Assembly: GCA_048550035.1 (NCBI GenBank)
Contig: JBLYYQ010000027.1
Location: forward strand, 1-18,036
Origin: JBLYYQ01 sp048550035
GTDB lineage: Bacteria > Nitrospinota_A > UBA7883 > JBLYYQ01
Direction: 5' to 3'
DNA: 18,036 nt
Both the position numbers and the translations under genes were made by a program. The notes below the pieces were generated by a model. The model was not told the DNA's origin, did no database searches, and was given only the letters and a program-made list of their open reading frames with translations. Below are positions 1 through 7,573 of the stretch, piece by piece; position 1 is the first letter of the stretch; each line of letters begins with the position of its first letter.

Positions 1-287
1 CCCAATAGGTCAGATAAGATACCAGGGATAATAAGTGAGATAGCACCGATTGTAATACAAAAATATTTTAGAATTCTATCGGCACCTTCTTTGTCATCAA
101 TAGTATGATTTTCAATATCTCTGGCAAATCGAACCCACTGCTCTTTAGCCACTACAATACCAATAATAGCAGTTAAAATTATCAACCCTATAACATTAAG
201 AGCAGATATTATCCCTCCAAGCTTAATCAATAGATAAAGCTCAAGAAGAAAAATAGTAAGAAAAGCTAATAGAAATCTAAAAAACAT
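1..287 (-). CDS. fxsA: FxsA-family membrane protein, C-terminus cut by window edge
   Basis: The first 95 codons are visible; the gene runs off the left edge. The protein begins MFFRFLLAFLTIFLLELYLL and has hydrophobic segments at about residues 3-21, 27-47 and 74-92. It carries the family-like pieces LLELYLLIKLGG near the start and IPGILSDLLG near residue 86. This is the pattern of FxsA/YtzA-like small inner-membrane proteins, whose E. coli member is linked to relief of F-exclusion of phage T7; their biochemical role is not established. The start is supported by AAGGG about 7 nt upstream of ATG and a good promoter further upstream. It is divergent from the M16 protease gene. The family call rests on recalled motif resemblance only. 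Confidence 0.75.
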   Translation of the reverse strand, partial: MFFRFLLAFLTIFLLELYLLIKLGGIISALNVIGLIILTAIIGIVVAKEQWVRFARDIENHTIDDKEGADRILKYFCITIGAISLIIPGILSDLL

Positions 288-311
288 TATAACCCTTAAA
301 ATCAATAGACC

Positions 312-341
312 ATTATAGCCTAGCAGGAATGGAAACGGCAA
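312..341 (-). promoter_or_regulatory. Sigma70-type promoter for the fxsA-family gene
   Basis: On the minus strand TATAAT (312-317) lies 18 bp from TTGCCG (336-341). The expected transcript would start about 20 nt before the ATG at 287. The -10 is a perfect consensus; the -35 is partial. Confidence 0.6.
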
Positions 342-345
342 AATA

Positions 346-374
346 TTGACATAATAAGAAAATTAAACTATTAT
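346..374 (+). promoter_or_regulatory. Sigma70-type promoter for the M16/CNNM gene block
   Basis: TTGACA (346-351) and TATTAT (369-374) are separated by exactly 17 bp. Transcription would start near 381, giving a leader of about 30 nt before the TTG at 412. Its upstream end lies only 4 bp from the -35 box of the divergent fxsA-family promoter, so the two promoters are packed back to back. Confidence 0.7.
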
Positions 375-411
375 TGGCAAAGGATAAAGTTAAATTTAAT
401 AAGCAGACAAA

Positions 412-1944
412 TTGTTTTTTATATTGAAGTTTAGCTCTAAAAGTTTTGGGCTGTTAGTTGCTCTGATTGTATCAATTACTGCTACAATTTGTATGAGTAG
501 CCCCTCGTATAGTTCCGATCTTCATCTTCTTTCCAACCGTCTTCACCAATTTCGCCTTGATAATGGGCTTAAAGTATTAATCTTCAAGCGTGATGGGATT
601 AAACAGTTTTCTGCCCATATAGTCTATAATGTAGGTTCTGTTGACGAAGAGAATGGCTATAGCGGTCTGGCTCACTTACTAGAGCATATGATGTTCAAAG
701 GGACGAAAACTGTTGGGTCGTTAAACTGGGCGGCAGAATCGAGCTTATATCAAAGTACAAAAAAGTTAGGTCTCAAACTAGATCAGGCGATAAGTTTAAA
801 AAAAGATCCAAAACTAATTGAACAGATCAAAGAAGAATTGAGATTAGCAGAGCGAGCGCAGAGCAAGTTTTTTTCATCAGAGATCTATTCAGAGATCTAT
901 TCAGCCGCAGGTGGTGTTGGCTTTAACGCAGGGACAAGTAAAGACCATACAAATTATATAGTAAGACTTCCATCGAATAGACTTGAGCTATGGGCATTTA
1001 TTGAATCTCAACGGTTTAATGAGATAGTTTTGCGTGATTTTTATAGAGAGCGCGATGTTGTACTTGAAGAACGGAAAACACGATATGAAAATAGCCAAGA
1101 TGGTAAACTGTATGAAAGTTTTCTATCATTAGCATATTCGGCACATCCTTATTTTCGCCCTATCATAGGGTGGGAATCTGATATCAAAAGTTTACCATTA
1201 TCCAAGCTAGAAGAGTTTATTGATCAATGGTATCGTCCTAATAACTGTACAATTGTTATCACTGGTAATGTTGATATCAATCAGACTGAAAAGATAATAA
1301 GAAAATATTTTTCACAATTAGAGGCAAAAGAATTACCATCTCGCAACTATTCAATAGAGCCACCCCAAGCTGGCTATAAAAAGACTACTGTAAGGATGGC
1401 AGCTGCAAACCCTGCATTGATGTTAGGGTTTCATAAACCATCTTCGCCATCTCGTGATGATTATATATTTGATTTAATTCATGAGTTACTATCTGGATCT
1501 TCAAGCTCAAGATTGGTGAAACGGTTAAAACTAGATCAAGAGATCGCATCTACAATTGCGACCTTTGGAGCTCCTGCTTCTAGATACCCAAACCTCTTTG
1601 TCGTCTCAGCTAAGCCAAAAGGAGAGCATACCTTAGAAGAGTTAGAAGATAGTATTTTGCACGAGCTAACTGCGTTGCAGGTTGAGCTTATCTCAGATGA
1701 CGAGCTTGTTAGAGCTAAGAAGAAGATTGAGGTATCTTTCATAATGAATTTGAAATCTCACTATAGTATGTCGCGCAACCTTGCATTTTTTGAACTTATT
1801 ACAGGCTCAGCCTCAAATCTTTTTAGATATGTAGATGAGATTAATAGTATAACCAAGGAGGAGATTCAAGCTGCAGCGAGGCAGTATTTTCAACGAGATC
1901 AGATGAGTGTAGCTTATATTAAGAGAAAAGATGCTAAGAAATAG
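412..1944 (+). CDS. M16-family zinc metalloprotease, catalytic subunit
   Basis: This is a pitrilysin/processing-peptidase-type (M16B) protein of 510 aa. A hydrophobic stretch at residues 10-28, followed by a Ser-rich segment, looks like a signal peptide, implying an envelope location. The zinc motif HLLEH is at residues 88-92 (ligands H88 and H92, catalytic base E91). The third ligand is expected in VVLEER (E219/E220), displaced by an insert of roughly 60 residues compared with compact family members. The second M16 domain lacks the Arg/Tyr substrate-binding pair. The next gene supplies that pair but lacks the zinc site, so the two probably form a heterodimer. The TTG start is chosen because the next Met (residue 28) would remove the signal peptide; no strong ribosome site is visible. 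Residues SEIYSEIYS are encoded by a 12-bp tandem duplication (877-900). It overlaps the next gene by 14 bp. Confidence 0.88.
   Translation: MFFILKFSSKSFGLLVALIVSITATICMSSPSYSSDLHLLSNRLHQFRLDNGLKVLIFKRDGIKQFSAHIVYNVGSVDEENGYSGLAHLLEHMMFKGTKTVGSLNWAAESSLYQSTKKLGLKLDQAISLKKDPKLIEQIKEELRLAERAQSKFFSSEIYSEIYSAAGGVGFNAGTSKDHTNYIVRLPSNRLELWAFIESQRFNEIVLRDFYRERDVVLEERKTRYENSQDGKLYESFLSLAYSAHPYFRPIIGWESDIKSLPLSKLEEFIDQWYRPNNCTIVITGNVDINQTEKIIRKYFSQLEAKELPSRNYSIEPPQAGYKKTTVRMAAANPALMLGFHKPSSPSRDDYIFDLIHELLSGSSSSRLVKRLKLDQEIASTIATFGAPASRYPNLFVVSAKPKGEHTLEELEDSILHELTALQVELISDDELVRAKKKIEVSFIMNLKSHYSMSRNLAFFELITGSASNLFRYVDEINSITKEEIQAAARQYFQRDQMSVAYIKRKDAKK
877..900 (+). repeat. In-frame 12-bp tandem duplication in the M16 gene
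   Basis: Two identical copies of TCAGAGATCTAT are followed by the first four bases of a third. It encodes SEIYSEIYS in the insert between the two parts of the zinc site. It looks like replication slippage and keeps the frame. Confidence 0.85.
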
Positions 1945-3421
1945 ATATAGACTGATCTATTTGATCGTTATTTTAACCTTGATGTTTAGAGGCATCTCAT
2001 ATGGGGCTACAGTTATTACAGATCAGAAAGTTTATAGCAAAGGAAATCTCTGGTCAAAATATCTAAACCAATTTCCGTCGACAAAAGATGATAGTGATCT
2101 GACTAAGGCAAAAGTTATAAAGCTTAGTAATGGGATCAAAGTTTTGATGTTAACTGATAAGGAACTTCCGATTGCCAGAATTGAGATCATCTTCAAAGGG
2201 GGGACAATTTATGATCCAGTGCAAAAGGTTGGTTTAGCAGAATTAACAGGAAAGATGCTACGCTTTGGAGGGACGAAAAGTTATCGACCTAGCGAGCTAG
2301 ATAAAAGGTTGGAAAATATCGGGGCAACTATTTCAACCTCTATCAATAAAGAGTATGGGGTTTTGATAGGAAATTCGCTTTCAAAAGATCTAGATCAGCT
2401 AATTGATTATTCTAAAGAAGTGTTGTTTCAACCACGATTTGATAAAAAAAGGTTTAAGATTGCAAAATCTAATATTATTGAGTCGATAAAAGATCAACAA
2501 GATGATTCCCAATTTCTAGCAATCCAACAGTTGAAAAAGGAGCTATATAGTAACTCACCTTACTCATACTACCCGAGCGAAGACTCTATTGGTCATATAA
2601 AGATTAACGATTTAAAAGCGATCTGGCATGAATTTATTCAGCCAAGCAATCTTTTAATTGGAGTGTCTGGCAATTTTGATATCGGAAAGTTACAAAAAAA
2701 ACTAGATGATACCTTTGGACTAATTGCTGACAACACTCCTCCTAAGTTAACCTATATTAAAAGTAAGATTGATGATGAGCCGGCAGGTAGGAAGTATCAA
2801 AAATTGAGCCTAGTCGGAATAAACAAACCGCAAGCTGTTATCAGGCTTGGGATGATTGCCGGCAAAAAGAATGATAAAGATTATCATAGCTGGCTATTGC
2901 TAGATAATATATTAGGAGGCAATAGTTTTTCATCACGGCTTACAAAAAAGATACGGGTAGAAGAGGGATTAGCCTATTCTGTCTGGTCATATTATAATGG
3001 TGGTCGAAATGTTAATGGATATTTTATTTTAGGGATGTCGACTCAGACTGCAAATGTAAAAAAATCGCTGCAACTAATTTTTGATGAACTTGCTATTATT
3101 CGAGAAGAACCAGTATCGCCTGATGAATTACAGCTTGCGAAAGATTCAATAGTGAATTCATTTATATTAAATTTTGATCGAGTCGAAAAATTACTTAAGC
3201 AATGGTTAATATTAGATTATTACGATTATGATGACTCTTACCTCCTCAACTTTCGAAATAATATAGAGGAGGTTACAAGCTCTCAGATCAACACAATCGC
3301 AAAGCGTCTATTGTCCAAAGAGAATTTCAAGGTAGTCATCGCAGGTGAAGAAAAAAAGTTAATACCACTGATATCTGGCTTTAGAGATATCGACATTGTC
3401 AAAATGAATGAGGTAGACTAG
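1931..3421 (+). CDS. M16-family peptidase-like protein, non-catalytic partner subunit
   Basis: This is a 496-aa M16 protein with an N-terminal hydrophobic export signal (about residues 8-26). Where the upstream protein has HLLEH, this one has ELTGK (residues 104-108), so both zinc histidines and the catalytic glutamate are gone. Its C-terminal domain keeps the hallmark GGNSFSSRLTKKIR...GLAYSVW (329-352), including R342 and Y349, the pair that in M16B enzymes binds the substrate backbone. By comparison with known alpha/beta M16B heterodimers, I infer that this subunit positions substrate for the catalytic partner encoded immediately upstream. The ATG lies inside the end of the upstream gene (14-bp overlap) and is preceded by AAGAGAAAAG, consistent with translational coupling. 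The substrate is unknown. Confidence 0.87.
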   Translation: MLRNRYRLIYLIVILTLMFRGISYGATVITDQKVYSKGNLWSKYLNQFPSTKDDSDLTKAKVIKLSNGIKVLMLTDKELPIARIEIIFKGGTIYDPVQKVGLAELTGKMLRFGGTKSYRPSELDKRLENIGATISTSINKEYGVLIGNSLSKDLDQLIDYSKEVLFQPRFDKKRFKIAKSNIIESIKDQQDDSQFLAIQQLKKELYSNSPYSYYPSEDSIGHIKINDLKAIWHEFIQPSNLLIGVSGNFDIGKLQKKLDDTFGLIADNTPPKLTYIKSKIDDEPAGRKYQKLSLVGINKPQAVIRLGMIAGKKNDKDYHSWLLLDNILGGNSFSSRLTKKIRVEEGLAYSVWSYYNGGRNVNGYFILGMSTQTANVKKSLQLIFDELAIIREEPVSPDELQLAKDSIVNSFILNFDRVEKLLKQWLILDYYDYDDSYLLNFRNNIEEVTSSQINTIAKRLLSKENFKVVIAGEEKKLIPLISGFRDIDIVKMNEVD

Positions 3422-3493
3422 CTTTATTATGACAGAGTATGTCCCTCCCCCGACTAGGATTTATTGCCAGCAAGTGCGAGGCTCGAAAAAGAT

Positions 3494-4750
3494 ATGATGA
3501 TTGAGCCTGAAATCATTTTTCGTTTACTGCTTCTTGGATTACTACTAATAAGCTCAGCCTTTTTTGCAGGGAGTGAAGTTGCCTTATTTTCACTTAGTAA
3601 AATTGAGATAGATAGGATAAAAAAAGATAAACCAAAAGTTGGCTTAGTAATTGAGCAGCTCCTTCAAAATCCACAAAAACTTCTAGTTACTATCTACTTA
3701 GGGAACGAGTTCACAAATGTTGCGATAAGTGCAGTAATAACAGTGATAGCACTAGAGCTCTTTTCTGACTATGCAATTGCATTAGCGATCGGTGTTGGAA
3801 CATTTCTTTTATTACTTTTTGGGGAGATTACACCAAAGTCGATTGCACATAACAATTCAATAACATGGTCGAAACTAGTTGCTCGCCCACTAGCTCTAAT
3901 CATGAAACTTCTCTATCCTGCAAGAGAGATGGTAAGTAAAATTTCAGCTGCAATTGTAAGATTGCTAGGAGGTTCTGGCTCAGTTGATGAGATCATCACT
4001 GAGGAGGATCTACTCTCATTAGTTGAAGAGAGTGCAGATGAAGGTGTTATCTACCAAGAAGAAAAAGATATGATTCAAGCAGTCTTTGAGTTAGGTGATA
4101 TGAGGGCTTGTGAGATAATGACTCCAAGAACGGAACTATTTGCAGTTGATATTGCGACCGAATCACAAGAAGCATTTGATAAGTTGGCAACTTCTAAATT
4201 CACAAGGGCGCCAATCTATGATGGATCAATCGATAATATTATTGGAGTAATATATAAAAAAGATCTACTCAAGGCAGATATTAATTCAGGCGAAGAAGTT
4301 ACATTGCGCAAGTTAGCAAGAGAGCCATTTATAATCCCAGAGACAATCTCAATCAATGAAGTAATGCGTGAATTTAGGAGATGCAAGACTCATATGGCGA
4401 TTGCGATGGATGAATATGGCGGAGTAGCAGGTGTTGTAACTTTAGATGACATTATTGAAGAGTTAGTCAATCCTGATAAAGATCGCCAACGGTTAAATAT
4501 CAGCTCTGACGGATGGTATCGTATTAATGCTTCAATGAGTATAGAAGATTTTGAGGAGCAGTTTAAGTTTCAGTTAGAGTATGACGAAACAGATACGATA
4601 GGTGGATATGTGTTTCATAAGTTAAAGCGAGCACCAAGGAGGAACGATATTCTAGAATTAGAGGATATTACATTTAAAGTTATTCGGACACAAGGTGCTA
4701 GAATTACGATACTAGAAGTGCTTCCAACCATAAAGAGGGTGGCTGATTAA
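3494..4750 (+). CDS. CNNM/CBS-domain membrane protein (CorC/HlyC type), paralogue 1
   Basis: This is a 418-aa inner-membrane protein. The order is a DUF21/CNNM transmembrane domain (hydrophobic segments about 8-30, 63-112 and 128-150, with the signature FGEITPKSIA at 109-118), a linker helix, two CBS motifs (about 205-325), and a C-terminal CorC_HlyC domain. CBS pairs in this family bind adenine nucleotides, and members are implicated in magnesium/cobalt homeostasis. After the second CBS (VTLDDIIEELV) the acidic GEIxDEYD stretch present in paralogue 2 is missing and reads NPDKDRQR. Start choice: ATG at 3494 (or 3497) fits the family N-terminus. An in-frame TTG at 3464 has AGGA about 5 nt upstream and would add 10 hydrophilic residues, so it remains possible. 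It sits 72 bp after the M16 pair and 2 bp before paralogue 2. Confidence 0.85.
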   Translation: MMIEPEIIFRLLLLGLLLISSAFFAGSEVALFSLSKIEIDRIKKDKPKVGLVIEQLLQNPQKLLVTIYLGNEFTNVAISAVITVIALELFSDYAIALAIGVGTFLLLLFGEITPKSIAHNNSITWSKLVARPLALIMKLLYPAREMVSKISAAIVRLLGGSGSVDEIITEEDLLSLVEESADEGVIYQEEKDMIQAVFELGDMRACEIMTPRTELFAVDIATESQEAFDKLATSKFTRAPIYDGSIDNIIGVIYKKDLLKADINSGEEVTLRKLAREPFIIPETISINEVMREFRRCKTHMAIAMDEYGGVAGVVTLDDIIEELVNPDKDRQRLNISSDGWYRINASMSIEDFEEQFKFQLEYDETDTIGGYVFHKLKRAPRRNDILELEDITFKVIRTQGARITILEVLPTIKRVAD

Positions 4751-4752
4751 TC

Positions 4753-6030
4753 ATGGATAGTTTATCGGCAACAATTATTATTGTTATATTCTTCTTACTA
4801 ACAGAGGCATTTTTTTCAGGTAGCGAATACCTTTTGGTCTCATTTCCAAAGATAAGGCTCAGGCGTCTAGCTGATGAAGGGAAGATCTGGGCCGCAAAAC
4901 TAGAGTATCTACTTAAGACACCAGAGACTCTGTTTGGTGTTACATCAGTTGGGACTAACATCTCTGTAATTGCGACAACAACGTTGGCTACAGCATACAT
5001 TAGCATGTTGGGACTTGGCATAGATTCTGATCTCATATCTATCATGATCATGGGACCTGTTACCTTGATATTAGGTGAGATTGTCCCTAAGATCATTTTC
5101 AGAGAGAAATCTGATCTATTAGCAAAGTATCTAGCCAAACCGTTAGAGATTTCTATAAAAATATTTAATCCTCTATTGAAGGTAACATCATTTTTAGCTC
5201 GTGGTTTTACTCTTTTATTCAGATTAGAAAATCAGACAGGCTCAGCTAGCGTGACAAGAGAAGAGCTAGTAACGCTTACAAAGATGTCTCATTCAAAATT
5301 AGATCTTGCAGAAGATGAACGAAAAATGATTGATCGGATATTCAAGTTCAGTTCATCTACAGTATTAGAGACTATGCGTCCATTGGTCTCGGTTGCTGGA
5401 TTATCAATTAACTCAACCATTGCTCAGGCAAGGCTAAAAGTTGTAGAATCAGGATTTTCTAGGCTCCCCATTTATCAAGATCGAATATTTAATATAGTTG
5501 GAATAATCACTGCGTTTGATATTTTAAAAGAGCGAGATAGTGACGAAAACTTAGATACTATTATGTACTCGCCACTTTATGTTCCATCTTCTAAACGAAA
5601 TGCAACATTACTAAAAGAGATGACTCTAAAGCAAGAACATATGGCGGTTGTGGTGAATGAGTATGGTGCAACTGAGGGAATTGTAACATTAGAAGATTTA
5701 GTAGAAGAGATTGTAGGTGAAATAGGTGATGAGTATGATAAAGATTTCAAACAGTATGAAAAAATAGCTGATGGCAGGTGGATAGTCGATGCCATGATTG
5801 AGGTTGATATAATTAACGATGAGCTTGGCTTATCTATTACCCCTGGCGACTACGAGACTCTAAGTGGGTTAGTCAATTTTGCACTTGAGCGAATCCCTGA
5901 TAGGAAACAGACATTTGCATTTGGGCGTTATATTTTTAAGGTGTTAGAGGCATCTAGTTCTCGTGCAGTCTCTGTAGAAATTGAAGATGTATTAGTAAGT
6001 GACTCTGCAGATAATCAGCTACCTAAATAA
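4753..6030 (+). CDS. CNNM/CBS-domain membrane protein (CorC/HlyC type), paralogue 2
   Basis: This 425-aa protein has the same architecture as the preceding gene. The CNNM membrane domain shows hydrophobic segments around 5-30, 62-85 and 92-112, with GEIVPK at 109-113. Two CBS motifs follow (about 205-320), ending in VTLEDLVEEIVGEIGDEYD with the acidic stretch retained, and then a CorC_HlyC domain (about 340-415). Sequence similarity to paralogue 1 is low outside these motifs, so the tandem arrangement is old or represents two subfamilies; the proteins may pair in the membrane. A purine-rich GAGGGTGG lies about 10 nt before the ATG, inside the end of the upstream gene. Likely role: magnesium or other divalent cation homeostasis (inferred from family). 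Confidence 0.85.
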   Translation: MDSLSATIIIVIFFLLTEAFFSGSEYLLVSFPKIRLRRLADEGKIWAAKLEYLLKTPETLFGVTSVGTNISVIATTTLATAYISMLGLGIDSDLISIMIMGPVTLILGEIVPKIIFREKSDLLAKYLAKPLEISIKIFNPLLKVTSFLARGFTLLFRLENQTGSASVTREELVTLTKMSHSKLDLAEDERKMIDRIFKFSSSTVLETMRPLVSVAGLSINSTIAQARLKVVESGFSRLPIYQDRIFNIVGIITAFDILKERDSDENLDTIMYSPLYVPSSKRNATLLKEMTLKQEHMAVVVNEYGATEGIVTLEDLVEEIVGEIGDEYDKDFKQYEKIADGRWIVDAMIEVDIINDELGLSITPGDYETLSGLVNFALERIPDRKQTFAFGRYIFKVLEASSSRAVSVEIEDVLVSDSADNQLPK

Positions 6031-6059
6031 ATTTTATTTAATTTTCTATTTTGTTAATC

Positions 6060-6077
6060 TATAATTAATCCACCATG
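6060..6077 (+). promoter_or_regulatory. Possible -10 box giving a leaderless mqnC transcript
   Basis: A perfect TATAAT (6060-6065) ends 9 nt before the mqnC ATG (6075-6077), so transcription would start about 0-3 nt ahead of the start codon. No ribosome-binding sequence is visible upstream, and an in-frame TAA at 6066-6068 rules out an earlier start. The -35 region is not recognisable (TTTAAT at 17 bp), which weakens the case. mqnC could instead be read through from the upstream gene across the 44-bp gap. Confidence 0.4.
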
Positions 6078-7139
6078 AGCATAAAGCAGATAATAAACCA
6101 TACGTTAGGAGGTAGGCGTTTAACAGAAAAAGATGCTATTTTATTATTAAAATCTAACAACCTACTCGAACTAGGATTTGGTGCAAATCGTATCCGTCAG
6201 CAAAAGCATCCTAACAAGGTGGTAACGTATATTGTTGATCGTAATATTAACTATACTAACATCTGCGTAGCAGGTTGCAAATTTTGTGCATTTTGGAGGG
6301 CGAAAGATTCTAAGGATGCTTACCTTTTAACAGATGAAGATCTAGATCAAAAAATCATTGAGACAAAAGAATTAGGCGGCAATCAGATATTGATGCAAGG
6401 AGGACTCCATCCTGACTTTCAGATTAGCTGGTATGAGTCACTTTTAAAAAAGATAAAGAGTCGCCATTCTATAGATATACATGCCTTTTCAGGACCTGAA
6501 ATAACTCACATTGCAAAACTTTCTAACCTCTCGATAGCTGCCACATTAAAGAGATTAAAAAGTGCAGGGCTAGACTCAATACCAGGAGGCGGAGCAGAGA
6601 TATTATCAGATAGAGTGCGCAGCAAATTAAGCCCAAACAAAGCAGATGCTAACGAATGGTTAGAGGTGATGGAAGAGGCTCACAACCTTGGAATTAAAAG
6701 TAGTGCAACTATGATGTTCGGTCATGAAGAATCTATTGAAGAGCGGGTAGAATCTATTGAGAAAATTAGAGCTCTGCAAGATAGGAGTGGTGGATTTACA
6801 GCATTCATACTTTGGCCACTACAGCCAAACAATACTAAGATGGATAAATATAAGAAGGTAGGTGGATTCGAATTCTTAAAAAATCTTGCAGTAGCTAGGC
6901 TCTATCTCGACAATATTGATAACATCCAGACAAGTTGGGTTACGCAAGGTGATAAGATCGGAGCAATTTCACTCTTTTATGGGGCAAACGATTTTGGATC
7001 TACTATGATTGAAGAGAATGTTGTAAAAGAAGCTGGTGTTGCATTTAATTTAAACGAGAATGATATTAGAAGAATCATAGTTGACGCAGGTTTTATCCCA
7101 AAACGAAGAAAGATGGACTATAGTCTGATCGAAGATTAA
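6075..7139 (+). CDS. mqnC: Cyclic dehypoxanthinyl futalosine synthase (radical SAM)
   Basis: This is a 354-aa radical SAM enzyme of the futalosine menaquinone pathway; it cyclises dehypoxanthinyl futalosine. The CX3CX2C cluster motif is CVAGCKFC (C64, C68, C71), preceded by the typical VDRNINYTNIC. Other family hallmarks are MQGGLHPD, IPGGGAEILSDRVR around residue 170 and the late QTSWVTQG segment, which favours MqnC over the related MqnE. Length matches the family. No other futalosine gene lies in the window, so the rest of the pathway must be elsewhere. The TAA stop lies inside an inverted repeat (7129-7151). The enzyme is expected in the cytosol and implies menaquinone-based respiration. 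Confidence 0.93.
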   Translation: MSIKQIINHTLGGRRLTEKDAILLLKSNNLLELGFGANRIRQQKHPNKVVTYIVDRNINYTNICVAGCKFCAFWRAKDSKDAYLLTDEDLDQKIIETKELGGNQILMQGGLHPDFQISWYESLLKKIKSRHSIDIHAFSGPEITHIAKLSNLSIAATLKRLKSAGLDSIPGGGAEILSDRVRSKLSPNKADANEWLEVMEEAHNLGIKSSATMMFGHEESIEERVESIEKIRALQDRSGGFTAFILWPLQPNNTKMDKYKKVGGFEFLKNLAVARLYLDNIDNIQTSWVTQGDKIGAISLFYGANDFGSTMIEENVVKEAGVAFNLNENDIRRIIVDAGFIPKRRKMDYSLIED

Positions 7140-7151
7140 TTCAATCTTCGA
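7129..7151 (+). terminator. Inverted repeat at the mqnC stop, possible weak terminator
   Basis: TCGAAGATT (7129-7137) and AATCTTCGA (7143-7151) form a perfect 9-bp stem with a 5-nt loop that includes the mqnC stop codon. What follows is AT-rich but not a clean U-tract, so rho-independent termination is plausible but not certain. Confidence 0.45.
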
Positions 7152-7267
7152 CAATCATTATTAATCTTGTAGCTCCAGACTAAAAGCTCTTTGGTCACTT
7201 TATGTTGTAGCGCTAATATAAGTTATGCTAAGTAAGCAATTTGGGGAGGTTAGGAGCTATTTTTCTA
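7140..7267. other. Intergenic gap between convergent mqnC and small hypothetical gene
   Basis: This stretch lies between the ends of two convergent genes. Apart from the right arm of the inverted repeat at its left end I see no gene here. A purine-rich GGGGAGGTTAGGAG near 7243-7256 resembles a ribosome site but no credible reading frame follows it. Confidence 0.5.
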
Positions 7268-7573
7268 CTACACATGTATATTTAAGAGAACCGAGGTTTG
7301 GATATTAATATATTTATCCATCTTTTTTTTTCTCTTTTTCCTATTTAAAGGTCGATATGATTTGTTGGACGATTGCTGATCTGCGAAAGTTGGGTTAGAT
7401 TTTCCACTATTTTGAGTAGGCTGAGTCTGTTCAGTTTTTTTCTGGCTTGAACTTTTACTCTCTTCATCGAGTATTTTGGCAAGCTCTGCTGATTGATTTT
7501 GCAGATTTGCTTGTGCTTTTTCGACAGCGGGCGCAAGCTGTAATACCTGCCGTAACCCGACTAGATCACTCAT
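7268..7573 (-). CDS. Small hypothetical protein with lysine-rich C-terminus
   Basis: This is a 101-aa protein I do not recognise. A perfect AGGAGG lies 6 nt before the ATG, making the start convincing. Residues 1-40 look like an amphipathic helix (LRQVLQLAPAVEKAQ...) that could form a coiled coil. Residues 40-70 are a Ser/Gln/Thr/Lys-rich low-complexity linker. Residues 77-84 are very basic (NRKKRKKK), which suggests contact with nucleic acid or membrane phospholipid, although this is only composition. There is no signal peptide or transmembrane segment. It is a lone minus-strand gene between plus-strand genes. The excellent ribosome site argues that it is translated. Confidence 0.6.
   Translation of the reverse strand: MSDLVGLRQVLQLAPAVEKAQANLQNQSAELAKILDEESKSSSQKKTEQTQPTQNSGKSNPTFADQQSSNKSYRPLNRKKRKKKMDKYINIQTSVLLNIHV

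Noticed and set aside
4704..5138. 144-codon minus-strand open frame across the second CNNM gene
   Set aside because: It overlaps conserved CNNM coding sequence and its translation has no credible motif.
7345..7536. Alternative minus-strand frame within the small hypothetical gene
   Set aside because: It is embedded in the frame that has the perfect AGGAGG site and has no ribosome site of its own.
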